Below the pieces are notes generated by a model, which worked only from the letters and a program-made list of their open reading frames with translations, did not search any database and was not told where the DNA came from. Shown here piece after piece: positions 34,252 through 42,791 of a stretch of 64,000 nucleotides of DNA (positions are counted from its first letter, which is position 1; each line of letters begins with the position of its first letter). The position numbers and the translations under genes are program-made. This stretch comes from Mesoterricola sediminis (GTDB taxonomy: Bacteria > Acidobacteriota > Holophagae > Holophagales > Holophagaceae), in the NCBI RefSeq assembly GCF_030295425.1, contig NZ_AP027081.1, positions 3,269,001 to 3,333,000 of the forward strand. Reading direction: 5' to 3'.

Positions 34252-34887
34252 TCAACCTCTCTCCAGAAGCATTCGTTGCAGCGCTGGGATCTGGGGTTCG
34301 CACCAGCCATGGGAAGGATAGCCTGAGTCGGCGAAGGCCCGGGCGGTCCGTTCGCCCCAGGCGAAGCGGAGCCGGTCCCCCGAGCACGGGCCGAGCACCT
34401 CGGCCTGGAGGGGGCTCAGGGCCAGCAGGGCGTCCAGGCCCTCCGGGTCCGGCAGGGGGGCCAGGGGGGACTCGCGGTGGGTGATCCAGGGGTGCAGGAA
34501 CCAGGGCGTGCCCTGGGCGGCGGCCTCCAGGTGCTCCCGGCTCCGCTCGGCCCGGGCCAGCAGGAACTGGCCCCCGGCGGGGAACCGCTCCTTCAGGAGC
34601 TGGAAGAGTCCCTCGGCCTGCGGCAGGGCGCTGGTGAGCACCTCGCGCCCCTCCAGGGCCCGGGCGGTGGCCGCCCCCTGGGCGAGGCAGAGGGCCCCCG
34701 CGGGGATCCTCGCCAGCCGCGCGGCGGCGGGGCTCAGGACGATGACGGCGTCGGGGCGCGCCAGGGGGGGCTCCGCCCCCGTGGCCTCCATGGCCGTGAC
34801 GTGGAAGGGGACGGGCTCCCAGCCCGCGGCCAGGACGGCCCGGCTCATCGCGTCGTCGCTGGCGCGGGCCAGGCCGAGGCGCCTCAC
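34252..34887 (-). CDS. hemD: Uroporphyrinogen-III synthase
   Basis: Closes and inverts ring D of hydroxymethylbilane to form uroporphyrinogen III. The 211-aa product is poorly conserved, as is usual for HemD, and a little short (families are mostly about 240-260 aa). It has alternating strand/helix segments (DAVIVLSPAAARL, ARALEGREVLTSALPQAEG). Assignment rests mainly on position: the GTG overlaps the hemC stop by 4 bp and hemB follows by 1 bp. The common alternative HemC-HemD-HemB order in other bacteria supports it. Confidence 0.8.
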   Translation of the reverse strand: MRRLGLARASDDAMSRAVLAAGWEPVPFHVTAMEATGAEPPLARPDAVIVLSPAAARLARIPAGALCLAQGAATARALEGREVLTSALPQAEGLFQLLKERFPAGGQFLLARAERSREHLEAAAQGTPWFLHPWITHRESPLAPLPDPEGLDALLALSPLQAEVLGPCSGDRLRFAWGERTARAFADSGYPSHGWCEPQIPALQRMLLERG

Positions 34888-35753
34888 AGGCCCAGCCCCC
34901 GCAGGACCTCCGCCACGAGCGCAGCGTCGTCCGTGCCGGCGGCCTGAGCCCAGGCGATGCCGTCCGGGCCGGCGTAGGCGGCCCGGAGCCGGAAGCCGTC
35001 GCCCTCGGGCGAGGCCAGGGCCCCCAGCGGCTGCTGGCAGCCGCCGCCGATGCCGCGGAGCACGGCCCTTTCCAGGGCCACGCAGTGGGCGGTGAGGGGA
35101 TGGTGGAAGCCGGCCAGGGCCTCCTGGAGGGCCGTGTCCCCTTCCCGGCACTCGGCCAGGAGGGCGCCCTGGGCCGGGGCGGGCAGCAGTTCGTCGGGGC
35201 GGAGGGGCCGCACGTCCAGGCCGGACAGGTCCAGCCCCAGGCGCCGGAGGCCGGCGGCGGCCAGCACGGTCCCGTGGAGGGGCTCGCCGCGCAGCTCGCC
35301 GTCCCGGACCCGCTGGAGGCGGGTAGGGACATTGCCGCGGATCCAGGTGAAGGACGCGTGGGGAAGGGCCTGGCGCAGGAATTTCAAGCGCCGCTCGGAA
35401 CTCGTGCCGATCACCGGGTTGGCCGGCGCGTCGGGGCGCAGGACCAGCCAGTCCGCGCTGTCCTCCCGCTGGGGGACGCAGGCGGTGGTGATGCCCGCGG
35501 GCCGGTCCAGGGACACGTCCTTGAAGGAATGGATGAGCAGGTCCACGTCCTGGGCCAGGAGGGCGTCCTCCAGCTCCTTGGTGAAGAAGCCGGTGCCCGT
35601 CTCCTTGCCGAGGGGGCCGGCCAGCCACTGGTCCCCATGGGTGGTGAAGCGCTTCCAGGCCACCTCGTGGCCGCGGGCGCGCAGGTACGCGACGAGGTCT
35701 TCCGATTGCTGCACCGCGAGGAGGGATCCGCGCGTGCCGAGAACGATCTTCAT
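34884..35753 (-). CDS. hemC: Hydroxymethylbilane synthase (porphobilinogen deaminase)
   Basis: Polymerises four porphobilinogens into hydroxymethylbilane on a dipyrromethane cofactor. The 289-aa product has the N-terminal GTRGSLLAVQQSE, the IHSFKDVSLDRP block, and the cofactor-attachment cysteine in GIGGGCQQPLGA. It overlaps hemA by 4 bp upstream and hemD by 4 bp downstream, so expression of the three is coupled. Confidence 0.96.
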   Translation of the reverse strand: MKIVLGTRGSLLAVQQSEDLVAYLRARGHEVAWKRFTTHGDQWLAGPLGKETGTGFFTKELEDALLAQDVDLLIHSFKDVSLDRPAGITTACVPQREDSADWLVLRPDAPANPVIGTSSERRLKFLRQALPHASFTWIRGNVPTRLQRVRDGELRGEPLHGTVLAAAGLRRLGLDLSGLDVRPLRPDELLPAPAQGALLAECREGDTALQEALAGFHHPLTAHCVALERAVLRGIGGGCQQPLGALASPEGDGFRLRAAYAGPDGIAWAQAAGTDDAALVAEVLRGLGL

Positions 35754-36886
35754 CTGGTTTCCAGGGCGGCTTCGCTGTGGTGGGTCAGGGCCCTGAATGC
35801 GAGGGTGCGGCCGCGCTTCAACAGGTTCGCCAGGGCCTCCATCTGCTCCGCCGTGAGACCGGCGAGGGCGCTACCGGGCGCAAGGGCCTCGGCTTCCAGG
35901 GCCTCCCAGGCCTCCTTGAGGCGGTCCTGGGCGGTGCGGTTGGCGTGCTTCTGGATGCGCTGATCGGCCCTGCGGCGCAGCCGGTCCACGGCGCCGACGA
36001 TGAAGGGCTCGGCGTTGACGGCGGCCTCCCGGCGCTTCTGCCGGCCGGCCTCGGTCTCCGCGAGGAAGGTGTTCAGGTCCACCCGGGTCACCCAGGGGAT
36101 CTCGCCCATGTCGGGCTCGGAATCGTAGGGGAGGGCCAGGTCGACCAGGCGAACCGGAGGCCGCGACAGGCGCTCCCAGTTGCCCTTCGTGAAGATCGGC
36201 AGGTGGCTGGCCGTGGCCGAGACGATGCAGTCGAAGCCCTCGGGATCCATCTGGAGCTGGGCCAGGGGCACCATCGGCAGCCCGAAGGCCTCCGCCTTGG
36301 AGAGGGTCCGGTTGCTCATGGTGATCTGGAAGCCCCGCTCGGGCAGGCGCTGGGCCAGGTAGCGGCTCATGGGGCCCACGCCCACGATGGCCACCCGGGC
36401 TCCGGCGGGCAGCGAGGTCTCCAGGTGCCGGAGGGCGGCGGTGGCCACGCTGGCGCTGCCGTCGTCCAGACCGATGCGGGTGCGCAGGCGCTGGGCCTCG
36501 CGCAGGATGTCCTCGAAGGCGGCCATCGCCTCGGGCCCGGCGGTGCGGACCTCCCGGGCGGTGTCCAGGGCCTGCTTCATCTGGCCCACGATCTCGCGGT
36601 CCCCGAGGTTGGCGCTGTTGAGGCCCGTGGCCACCTCCAGGAGGTGGCGCCAGGCGGCTTCGCCCTCGAACACGTCGATGTCCGGATCGAACCCCAGGGT
36701 CGTCCCGTCCCCGCCCCAGAACATGAAGATCACACGTTGGCAGGTGGACAGGTAAACCAGCTCCGAGGCGTCCGAAATCCGCTTCCACATGAGCAGGTGG
36801 TCTGCCAGATGGGCGCGCACGACGTTCCGGGCCACGACCTCGGGGTCATGGCGCGGAATGTAGTAGGAATAAAGGACAGGATCCAT
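35750..36886 (-). CDS. hemA: Glutamyl-tRNA reductase
   Basis: Reduces Glu-tRNA to glutamate-1-semialdehyde, the first committed step of C5 heme synthesis. The 378-aa product has the catalytic cysteine C49 in LSTCQRV (most homologs have STCNR), GLNSANLGDREIVGQMKQA, the NADPH-binding GVGPMSRYLAQRL, and the C-terminal dimerisation domain. It is the first gene of the heme run and overlaps hemC by 4 bp, so its promoter likely drives the whole pathway. Confidence 0.94.
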   Translation of the reverse strand: MDPVLYSYYIPRHDPEVVARNVVRAHLADHLLMWKRISDASELVYLSTCQRVIFMFWGGDGTTLGFDPDIDVFEGEAAWRHLLEVATGLNSANLGDREIVGQMKQALDTAREVRTAGPEAMAAFEDILREAQRLRTRIGLDDGSASVATAALRHLETSLPAGARVAIVGVGPMSRYLAQRLPERGFQITMSNRTLSKAEAFGLPMVPLAQLQMDPEGFDCIVSATASHLPIFTKGNWERLSRPPVRLVDLALPYDSEPDMGEIPWVTRVDLNTFLAETEAGRQKRREAAVNAEPFIVGAVDRLRRRADQRIQKHANRTAQDRLKEAWEALEAEALAPGSALAGLTAEQMEALANLLKRGRTLAFRALTHHSEAALETR

Positions 36887-37072
36887 GGGCCGCCAGGGGG
36901 TTCGTCTAAGGGATCAGAGTATCTTAAATAGGTGGGGGGGCCGAACCGGAAAGTTGCCCGGGCGGAAGGCCCGGATCAGGCGGGAAGCCTGGAAAATGCT
37001 TTCAATTCGCATGTTTTACCATCGACGCCCCCCCTTGTCGCCATAAGCGAAAGAAAAAGAAATTGATGGGGG
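36887..37072 (-). promoter_or_regulatory. Leader region of the heme operon
   Basis: 186 bp without a gene, locally A+T-rich at its two ends. A possible -10 (TAAGAT or GATACT, 36919-36927) lies about 35 bp upstream of hemA, with no convincing -35. A 6-bp G+C-rich hairpin at 36958-36974 is a weak terminator candidate for the upstream peptidase gene. No riboswitch was recognised. Confidence 0.35.
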
Positions 37073-38458
37073 TCACAGCCCCGTGAGCGTGCCGGGCATG
37101 TCGGCCAGGGCGTAGACCGCCACGGCCAGGATGGCGCCGTTCCTGGCCAGGTCCCCCTTGTCGACCTTGTCGAAGGTATCGGCCTTGGAATGATGAACTT
37201 CCCAATACTTCGCCGTATCGTGGTTCATGCCCAGGCCAGGGACCCCGGCCAGGACGGAGGGGCCGATGTCCACCCCCCCGTGCCCCTCCCCGAGCCGGCC
37301 CGCCCCGAGGGGCTCGAGCATGGGCTTGAGGAGCTGCAGGACCGCCAGGGCCTTGGCCGGGTCCGGCGCGGGCTGGCCCGGACGGGGGTGGAGCTCCAGC
37401 CCGAAGCCCCGGGCCAGGCCGCTCCCGGAATCCGATTCCAGGGCGGCCACGTGCCGCGCCAGCTCCCCCTCGTGGCGCTTGAGGTAGCCCTCCCCGCCCC
37501 GGGTGCCGTTCTCCTCGTTGGCGAAGAAGACGACGCGCACGGTGCGCGCGGGCCGGAGCCCGGCCTCCTTGATCATGCGGGCGGCCTGCAGGCTGAGGAC
37601 GCAGCCGACGCCGTCGTCCTGGGCCCCCTGCCCCACGTCCCAGCTGTCCAGGTGGCCGCCCACGAGGACGACCTGGTCCGGCCGGGAGGCCCCGGGCAGG
37701 TCCCCCACCACGTTGGCGGCGGGCGCGTCCGGGAGGGTGCGGCAGTTCATCTCCAGGTGCACCTGCATGCGCAGGCCCCGGTTCCACATGCGGCGCATCA
37801 TGAGCGCGTTCTCCACCGACACCGCGGCGGCCGGGATGGGGGGGACGCCCTCCTCGTAGTGGAGCGTGCCCGTGTGGGGCGTATCGAAGCTGAGGGAGGC
37901 CACGGAGCGCAGGAGCATGGCCACCGCCCCCTTGCGGGAGGCGGCCGTCGCCCCGGAGAAGCGCATGCGGGCACCGTGGCCGTAGCCCTTCCAGCCGTCC
38001 TCGAAGAGGACGATGCGGCCCTTCACCTTCTCGGCGGGCATCGCCTCCAGCTCGGCGAGGGAGGCCACCACCACCACGTCGGCGGTGATCCCCCCCGGCG
38101 GGGTGGGCACGCTCATGCCCAGGCCCAGGATGGAGAGGTCGTGGGGCGCCGGCAGCGTCATGCGGGCGGACTCGGCGTTGCGGACCCAGTGGGGCACCAG
38201 GACGGGCTCGGTGTGGACGTTCTCCAGGCCCGCGGCCTTCATGGCCTTCACGGCCCAGGCCACGGCCCGGTCGTAGCCCTCCGAGCCGCTGAGGCGGTGG
38301 CCCACCTCGTCGCAGAGGACCTCCAGGTCGCGGTACGCCCCGTCGTGGGCCACGGCCCGGGTCGCGAGGGCGGCCGCGTGGGACCGCACCCGCTCCATGG
38401 GATCGGGGCTCCCCGCCATCAACAGGGTCCCCAGCCAGAACAGGGCGAGCCGCTTCAT
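37073..38458 (-). CDS. Secreted M28-family zinc aminopeptidase/carboxypeptidase
   Basis: 461 aa with a signal peptide (about 1-16). A PA-like insert (about 120-250) interrupts the catalytic domain, as in carboxypeptidase Q and related M28 enzymes. The di-zinc ligands and catalytic residues are visible: GGHLDSWDVGQGAQDDG (His, bridging Asp), FFANEENGTRGG (catalytic Glu and zinc Glu), ALESDSGSG (Asp) and EVHHSKADT (His). Ribosome site AGGAGG, 4-nt gap. It likely releases amino acids from peptides in the periplasm or outside. It is divergent from the PAS histidine kinase. Confidence 0.88.
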   Translation of the reverse strand: MKRLALFWLGTLLMAGSPDPMERVRSHAAALATRAVAHDGAYRDLEVLCDEVGHRLSGSEGYDRAVAWAVKAMKAAGLENVHTEPVLVPHWVRNAESARMTLPAPHDLSILGLGMSVPTPPGGITADVVVVASLAELEAMPAEKVKGRIVLFEDGWKGYGHGARMRFSGATAASRKGAVAMLLRSVASLSFDTPHTGTLHYEEGVPPIPAAAVSVENALMMRRMWNRGLRMQVHLEMNCRTLPDAPAANVVGDLPGASRPDQVVLVGGHLDSWDVGQGAQDDGVGCVLSLQAARMIKEAGLRPARTVRVVFFANEENGTRGGEGYLKRHEGELARHVAALESDSGSGLARGFGLELHPRPGQPAPDPAKALAVLQLLKPMLEPLGAGRLGEGHGGVDIGPSVLAGVPGLGMNHDTAKYWEVHHSKADTFDKVDKGDLARNGAILAVAVYALADMPGTLTGL

Positions 38459-38585
38459 CGTGCCTCCTGATGCATCACGTAATGCGGTATCTTAGCGCAG
38501 CGGGACGTCCACGGTAACCTTGCCGTGCCCATCGCCGCCCTTCCGCGCCCCACCCACGAACCCGCCGGGCGCCACCCGGGAGCCC

Positions 38586-39677
38586 ATGACCCCCCTTCCC
38601 CCCGAATCCGCCCTCGACCTCGAGACCCTCGAACTCCTGCCCTACGGCGTCATCGTGCTCGACGCCCGGGGCGCCGTCCTCTTCTACAACAAGCGGGAGG
38701 AGGAGATCTCGGGCCTGGCCCGGCGGCAGGTGCTCGGGCGGGACTTCTTCCGGGAGGTGGCCCCCTGCGCCCAGGTGCGGGATTTCCAGGGCCGGTTCCG
38801 GGAGCTCATGGAGGCGGGCCGGGGCCGGGTGGACTTCGACTTCACGTTCCCCTTCGTGCTGGGCCCCCGCCGGGTGCGGATCACCCTCCAGGCCTTCCAG
38901 AAGGACGCGGAGGCCTGCTGCATCGTCTTCGTGGCCGACATCACGGGCCGGGAGGCGCTGCGGGACCAGCTCCTCCAGGCCCAGCGCTTCAGCGAGCTGG
39001 GGGAGGTCACCGCCGAGGTGGCCCACAACTTCAACAACATCCTCCAGACCATCCGCCTCTCCGTGGAGCTGGCCTCGGCCTCCGCCGGCCCCCAGGCCAG
39101 GGCCCGCCTGGACCGCGCCCTCGCCGCGGCCGAGGACGGGTCGGCCCTGGTGAAGCGCTGCCTGGACATCGCGCGCAAGGAGCCCCGCAGCCCCCTGGAG
39201 CCCGTGGACCTGAACGCCGTGGCCGAGGCCACCGCCGAATTCTCCGAGCCCTTCCTGCGCACGGCCCGCGCGGAGGGCCGGGAGGTCACCCTGCGCCTCA
39301 ACCTCGCCCCGGGCCCCCTCACCGTCCTGGGCGACGCGGTCGAACTCCGGGAGGCCGTGCTCAACCTCCTCCGCAACGCCATCGAGGCCATTCCCGGGCG
39401 CGGCACCGTCCGCCTCCTCACCGAGGGCTCCGGCGAGGCGCACCGCCTCCACGTCCTCGACGACGGGCCCGGCATGGGGCCGGAGGTCCTGGAGAAGGTC
39501 TTCACGCCCCTGTTCACCACCAAGGGCGAGCGGGGCACGGGCCTGGGCCTGGCCAGCGTCCACGCCATCGCCCGGCGCCACGCCGGCGCCGTCGAAATGA
39601 CCTCGAGCCCCGGCAAGGGCACCCACGTCCTCCTCACCTTCCCCCAGGCCGCCCCCGACGGCGGCGTCCGGCCGTAA
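38586..39677 (+). CDS. Histidine kinase with a photoactive-yellow-protein-like PAS sensor
   Basis: 363 aa, soluble. Residues 10-120 align without gaps to photoactive yellow protein (PYP). They retain Y34, E38 and S42 (PYP Tyr42, Glu46, Thr50) and C61 in REVAPC (PYP Cys69, the p-coumarate attachment site); PYP Arg52 is Leu. The kinase follows with H147 in AEVAHNFNNILQ, the N box LLRNAIEAIP, DDGPGMGPE and GTGLGLASV. The start at 38586 has GGGAG upstream; a longer frame adds a low-complexity tail. No response regulator adjoins; 46 bp downstream is a cytochrome b/molybdopterin fusion gene. Light, redox or ligand sensing are all possible. Confidence 0.85.
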   Translation: MTPLPPESALDLETLELLPYGVIVLDARGAVLFYNKREEEISGLARRQVLGRDFFREVAPCAQVRDFQGRFRELMEAGRGRVDFDFTFPFVLGPRRVRITLQAFQKDAEACCIVFVADITGREALRDQLLQAQRFSELGEVTAEVAHNFNNILQTIRLSVELASASAGPQARARLDRALAAAEDGSALVKRCLDIARKEPRSPLEPVDLNAVAEATAEFSEPFLRTARAEGREVTLRLNLAPGPLTVLGDAVELREAVLNLLRNAIEAIPGRGTVRLLTEGSGEAHRLHVLDDGPGMGPEVLEKVFTPLFTTKGERGTGLGLASVHAIARRHAGAVEMTSSPGKGTHVLLTFPQAAPDGGVRP

Positions 39678-39723
39678 CGCGGGCGGCTGCGCGGCGTCTG
39701 ATGGGGCAGAAGGATCCGGCCCC

Positions 39724-41217
39724 ATGTCCGTCGAACACCTGACCTACCCGCTTTGGCTGCGGACGGCCCACTGGCTGAACGTGCTTTTCCTCTCCCTCCT
39801 CGCCCGGAGCGGGCTGGAGATCCTCAGCGCCCATCCGAAGCTGTACTGGAACGACGACTGCCGGCTCGGCAGCGAGTGGCTGGCCATCCGTCCCCGCCCC
39901 ACCCCCCCGGGGGAGCTCTTCACCGCCGACGACCAGGAGCAGGACTGGCATTCCCTGGTCGCCCTGCCGGGCCACCGGCATTGGGACCTGGGCCGCCACT
40001 GGCACTTCGCCGCCGTCCCCCTCTGGATCCTCACGGGGGCGGCCTACCTGGCCCTGCTCTTCGGCACCGGCGAATGGCGGCGCCTCGTGCCCACCTCCTG
40101 GGACGTGCTCCCCGGCGCCTGGCACACCCTGGTCGCCTACCTGCACTTCCGGATCCCCGACCCGGCCGGGACCCACAACCCCCTCCAGCAGCTCACCTAC
40201 TTCGCCGTCGTCTTCGGCCTGGCCCCCCTCTCCATCGCCACGGGCGCGGCCATGTCCCCGGCGGTGGCCGCCCGCTTCCCGGGCTACCTCCGGCTGTTCG
40301 GGGGGCGCCAGGCGGCCAGGAGCCTGCACTTCCTCTCCCTCCTCGCCTTCACCGCCTTCTCCCTCGTCCACGTGGCCATGGTGGCCGCGCACGGCCTGGG
40401 CCGGGAGCTGGCCCTCATGGTGCTCGGCCAGGTCCGGGAGCCGGACCTGGCCCGGGCCCTGGCCCTGGGCGGGGCGCTGATCGGCGGGATCGTCCTCGTC
40501 CACGTGGCCGCCACCCGCTTCACCTTGCGCCGCCCGGACCTCGTCCAGGACGCCGCCGAGCGGTTCGTGGACCCGGTCCGGCGGGCCCTCCTCGGCCGCC
40601 TCAAGTCCGTCCAGGCCTACGACCCGGGCCGGATCTCCCCCTACCTGTGGGTGAACGGCCGCCCCCCGGCGGAGCCCGACTGGCTGGCCCTCGCCGAGGG
40701 GGGGTTCCAGGACTACGTCCTCGAGGTGGGGGGCCTGGTGGAACGGCCCCTGCGCCTGAGCCTGGCCGACCTGCGGGCCCTGCCGGCCCGCACCCAGGTC
40801 ACCCTGCACGTGTGCATCCAGGGATGGTCCGGCTTCGCGGCCTGGACCGGCGTGGGCCTGGACACCCTCATGGACCTGTGCCGCCCCCTGCCCGGGGCCC
40901 GGGACGTGGTCTTCCGGGCCTTCGACGACAAGGGGCGCTCGGAGCCCCGCCCCAAGGCCTCCGGCTTCTACTACGGCACCGTGCCGATGGAGATGGCCCG
41001 CCACCCCCAGACCCTCCTCGCCTACGACCTGAACGGGGCGCCCCTCCCCCGGGAGCACGGGGCGCCCCTGCGGCTGCGCCTCGAGACCCAGTACGGCTTC
41101 ACCATGGTGAAGTACATCCGGGCCATCGAGTTCGTGGCGTCCTTCCGGGAGGTGGGGAAGGGCCGGGGCGGCTGGCCCGAGGACAACCTCTACCGGAGCC
41201 GGGAGGCCTCCCTCTGA
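39724..41217 (+). CDS. Cytochrome b-type membrane domain fused to a sulfite-oxidase-like molybdopterin domain
   Basis: 497 aa. The N-terminal half (about 1-270) resembles Ni/Fe-hydrogenase or formate-dehydrogenase cytochrome b subunits. It has four or five membrane helices with heme-ligand histidines (LRTAHWLNVLF, GRHWHFAAVPL, HTLVAYLHFRI, HFLSLLAFTAF, SLVHVAMVAAHG). The C-terminal half (about 320-490) is an oxidoreductase molybdopterin-binding domain like MsrP/YedY, with the likely molybdenum-binding C364 in HVCIQGWSGFAAWTG. In MsrPQ these are two proteins; here one chain would pass quinone electrons to the active site. Without a Tat or other signal peptide the location of the catalytic domain is unclear. 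It follows the PYP-like kinase. Confidence 0.8.
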   Translation: MSVEHLTYPLWLRTAHWLNVLFLSLLARSGLEILSAHPKLYWNDDCRLGSEWLAIRPRPTPPGELFTADDQEQDWHSLVALPGHRHWDLGRHWHFAAVPLWILTGAAYLALLFGTGEWRRLVPTSWDVLPGAWHTLVAYLHFRIPDPAGTHNPLQQLTYFAVVFGLAPLSIATGAAMSPAVAARFPGYLRLFGGRQAARSLHFLSLLAFTAFSLVHVAMVAAHGLGRELALMVLGQVREPDLARALALGGALIGGIVLVHVAATRFTLRRPDLVQDAAERFVDPVRRALLGRLKSVQAYDPGRISPYLWVNGRPPAEPDWLALAEGGFQDYVLEVGGLVERPLRLSLADLRALPARTQVTLHVCIQGWSGFAAWTGVGLDTLMDLCRPLPGARDVVFRAFDDKGRSEPRPKASGFYYGTVPMEMARHPQTLLAYDLNGAPLPREHGAPLRLRLETQYGFTMVKYIRAIEFVASFREVGKGRGGWPEDNLYRSREASL

Positions 41218-41259
41218 GCCCCTCGGGGCATCCTCGCCCTTTCCCGCGACGCGGAGCGT

Positions 41260-42729
41260 TCAGCGCTTCAGGCGGACGCGGATCCGCATGCGGCCGGCGG
41301 GGTCCACGGCGAGGACCTCCCAGGCCAGGGGCCCGTCCTGGCCCCGGCTCCGCTCGCCGGGTCCCAGGTTGAAGGCGGCGTCGTCCAGCTGCCAGCGGCC
41401 GCCGGGGTACCGGGGCCGGGCCGGCTCCGGGGTGCCGGGGTGGGCGTCGATGACCCGCACGGGCCCCCGGGGTTCCCCCCGGGACAGGAGGCCGGGATCC
41501 ACCCGCGCCACGACGAGGCCCTCGTACCCCGCCCCCCAGCGGCCGGCGACCCGGCCCCGGTCGAAGCCCAGGGGCCGGCGCACATTGAACTCCCAGAACC
41601 GGCCCCGGCGGCGGGGGTCCGGCACCACCAGGCGCTGGGGATGGGCCCCGGGGGCCCGCGCCAGGGGATCCAGCCACCCCTCCCAGGCGCGCTCGACCCG
41701 GAGGGTGGGGACCGTGTCCTTGAAGGCCCCGTGGTACCAGAGGTCCGTGCGCACCCACCCCATGGGGTGGGCGGGGCTGTACGCCGTGTCCTCCTGCCAG
41801 GGACCCTCGCCCGGGTGGAAGGCGTCCCAGCCCTGGAACATCCCCGCGTCCATCACGTCCCAGCGGCCGGCCGTCCGCACCCGGCGGTCCGCCACATAGA
41901 AGTCGTCGACCCGGTTCTCGCCCATGGCGTGCAGGGCCTCGTGGACGATGAAGCCCAGCGGGGTCTCGTCCGGGAAGAGGACCATGGGCCACTGGACCGT
42001 CCGGTTCCAGGGAAGGGGCTCCAGGATGCAGATGGCGGACAGCTCCTCCACCGTGTCCGTCACGGTCCCGGGCCGTCCCGGGGCCACCACCCACAGGTGG
42101 TCCGGCCTGCCGTCGGGACCCGGGGCGCCGGTGCGGTTGTCCACGGCGTCCCAGGGGCCCGGCTCCAGGTCCCTCAGCCGCGTCACGGCCCGGGCCAGGA
42201 TCGCCCGGGCCTGGACGTCGTCCCGGGGATGGGGCGGCGTCTCGTCGTCCATGGGCAGGAACCGCCCCAGCTCCAGCTCCAGGCTGCCCTTGGAGATCTC
42301 ATAGAAGTAGTTGGCCGCGCTGGCCGCCCCGGGTTCCCGGGAGAACAGGAGGGCCCGGAGCTCGTCGTCGGTGCGCAGGGGCGCCTCCCCGGGCCAGCGG
42401 AGGCGGATCACGACGACCTTCTCCTTCCGGTAGGCCGGGGCCGGGGGCAGGACCACGTCCCGGCCCAGGTCCGCCAGGGGCACGATGTCCCGGACCCGCC
42501 CCGGCGATTCGACCACCACGGCGGTGTCCGCGGGCTCCAGGTCGAGGGTGAAGCGGCCCTCGGCGTCGGTCAGCGCGGAGGGAAGGGCCCGGGTGGGCCG
42601 GACCCGGGGCGTCCGGTCCGGATGCACCCGCACCCCGGCCAGGGGACGGAGGCCGTCCGTCACCCGCCCCGAGACCGGGGCCCCGGCGAGGGGAAGGCAC
42701 AGGATGAAGGCCCAGGGAAGACGGATCAT
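41260..42729 (-). CDS. Secreted M6-like metalloprotease with a carboxypeptidase-regulatory-like N-domain
   Basis: 489 aa with a signal peptide (about 1-19). Residues about 20-90 form a carboxypeptidase-regulatory-like beta sandwich ([15 protein letters not shown]...[11 protein letters not shown]). The catalytic region resembles M6 (immune inhibitor A-like) peptidases: [15 protein letters not shown] upstream, then H263-E264-H267 in [15 protein letters not shown], a zinc site of HExxHxxG type. The C-terminal 190 residues are strand-rich. The ATG at 42729 starts the signal peptide directly. It converges on the molybdopterin fusion gene and diverges from lepA. Confidence 0.75.
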   Translation of the reverse strand: MIRLPWAFILCLPLAGAPVSGRVTDGLRPLAGVRVHPDRTPRVRPTRALPSALTDAEGRFTLDLEPADTAVVVESPGRVRDIVPLADLGRDVVLPPAPAYRKEKVVVIRLRWPGEAPLRTDDELRALLFSREPGAASAANYFYEISKGSLELELGRFLPMDDETPPHPRDDVQARAILARAVTRLRDLEPGPWDAVDNRTGAPGPDGRPDHLWVVAPGRPGTVTDTVEELSAICILEPLPWNRTVQWPMVLFPDETPLGFIVHEALHAMGENRVDDFYVADRRVRTAGRWDVMDAGMFQGWDAFHPGEGPWQEDTAYSPAHPMGWVRTDLWYHGAFKDTVPTLRVERAWEGWLDPLARAPGAHPQRLVVPDPRRRGRFWEFNVRRPLGFDRGRVAGRWGAGYEGLVVARVDPGLLSRGEPRGPVRVIDAHPGTPEPARPRYPGGRWQLDDAAFNLGPGERSRGQDGPLAWEVLAVDPAGRMRIRVRLKR

Positions 42730-42791
42730 GGTTCCAACTGTACAATGGAAGGTTCCGTGCACTCCCCCGCCGGCGTCTCAAAAGGAAAGGT

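Noticed and set aside
36887-37072. Riboswitch or heme-responsive leader
   Set aside because: No known riboswitch core was recognisable; only a short hairpin and a weak -10.
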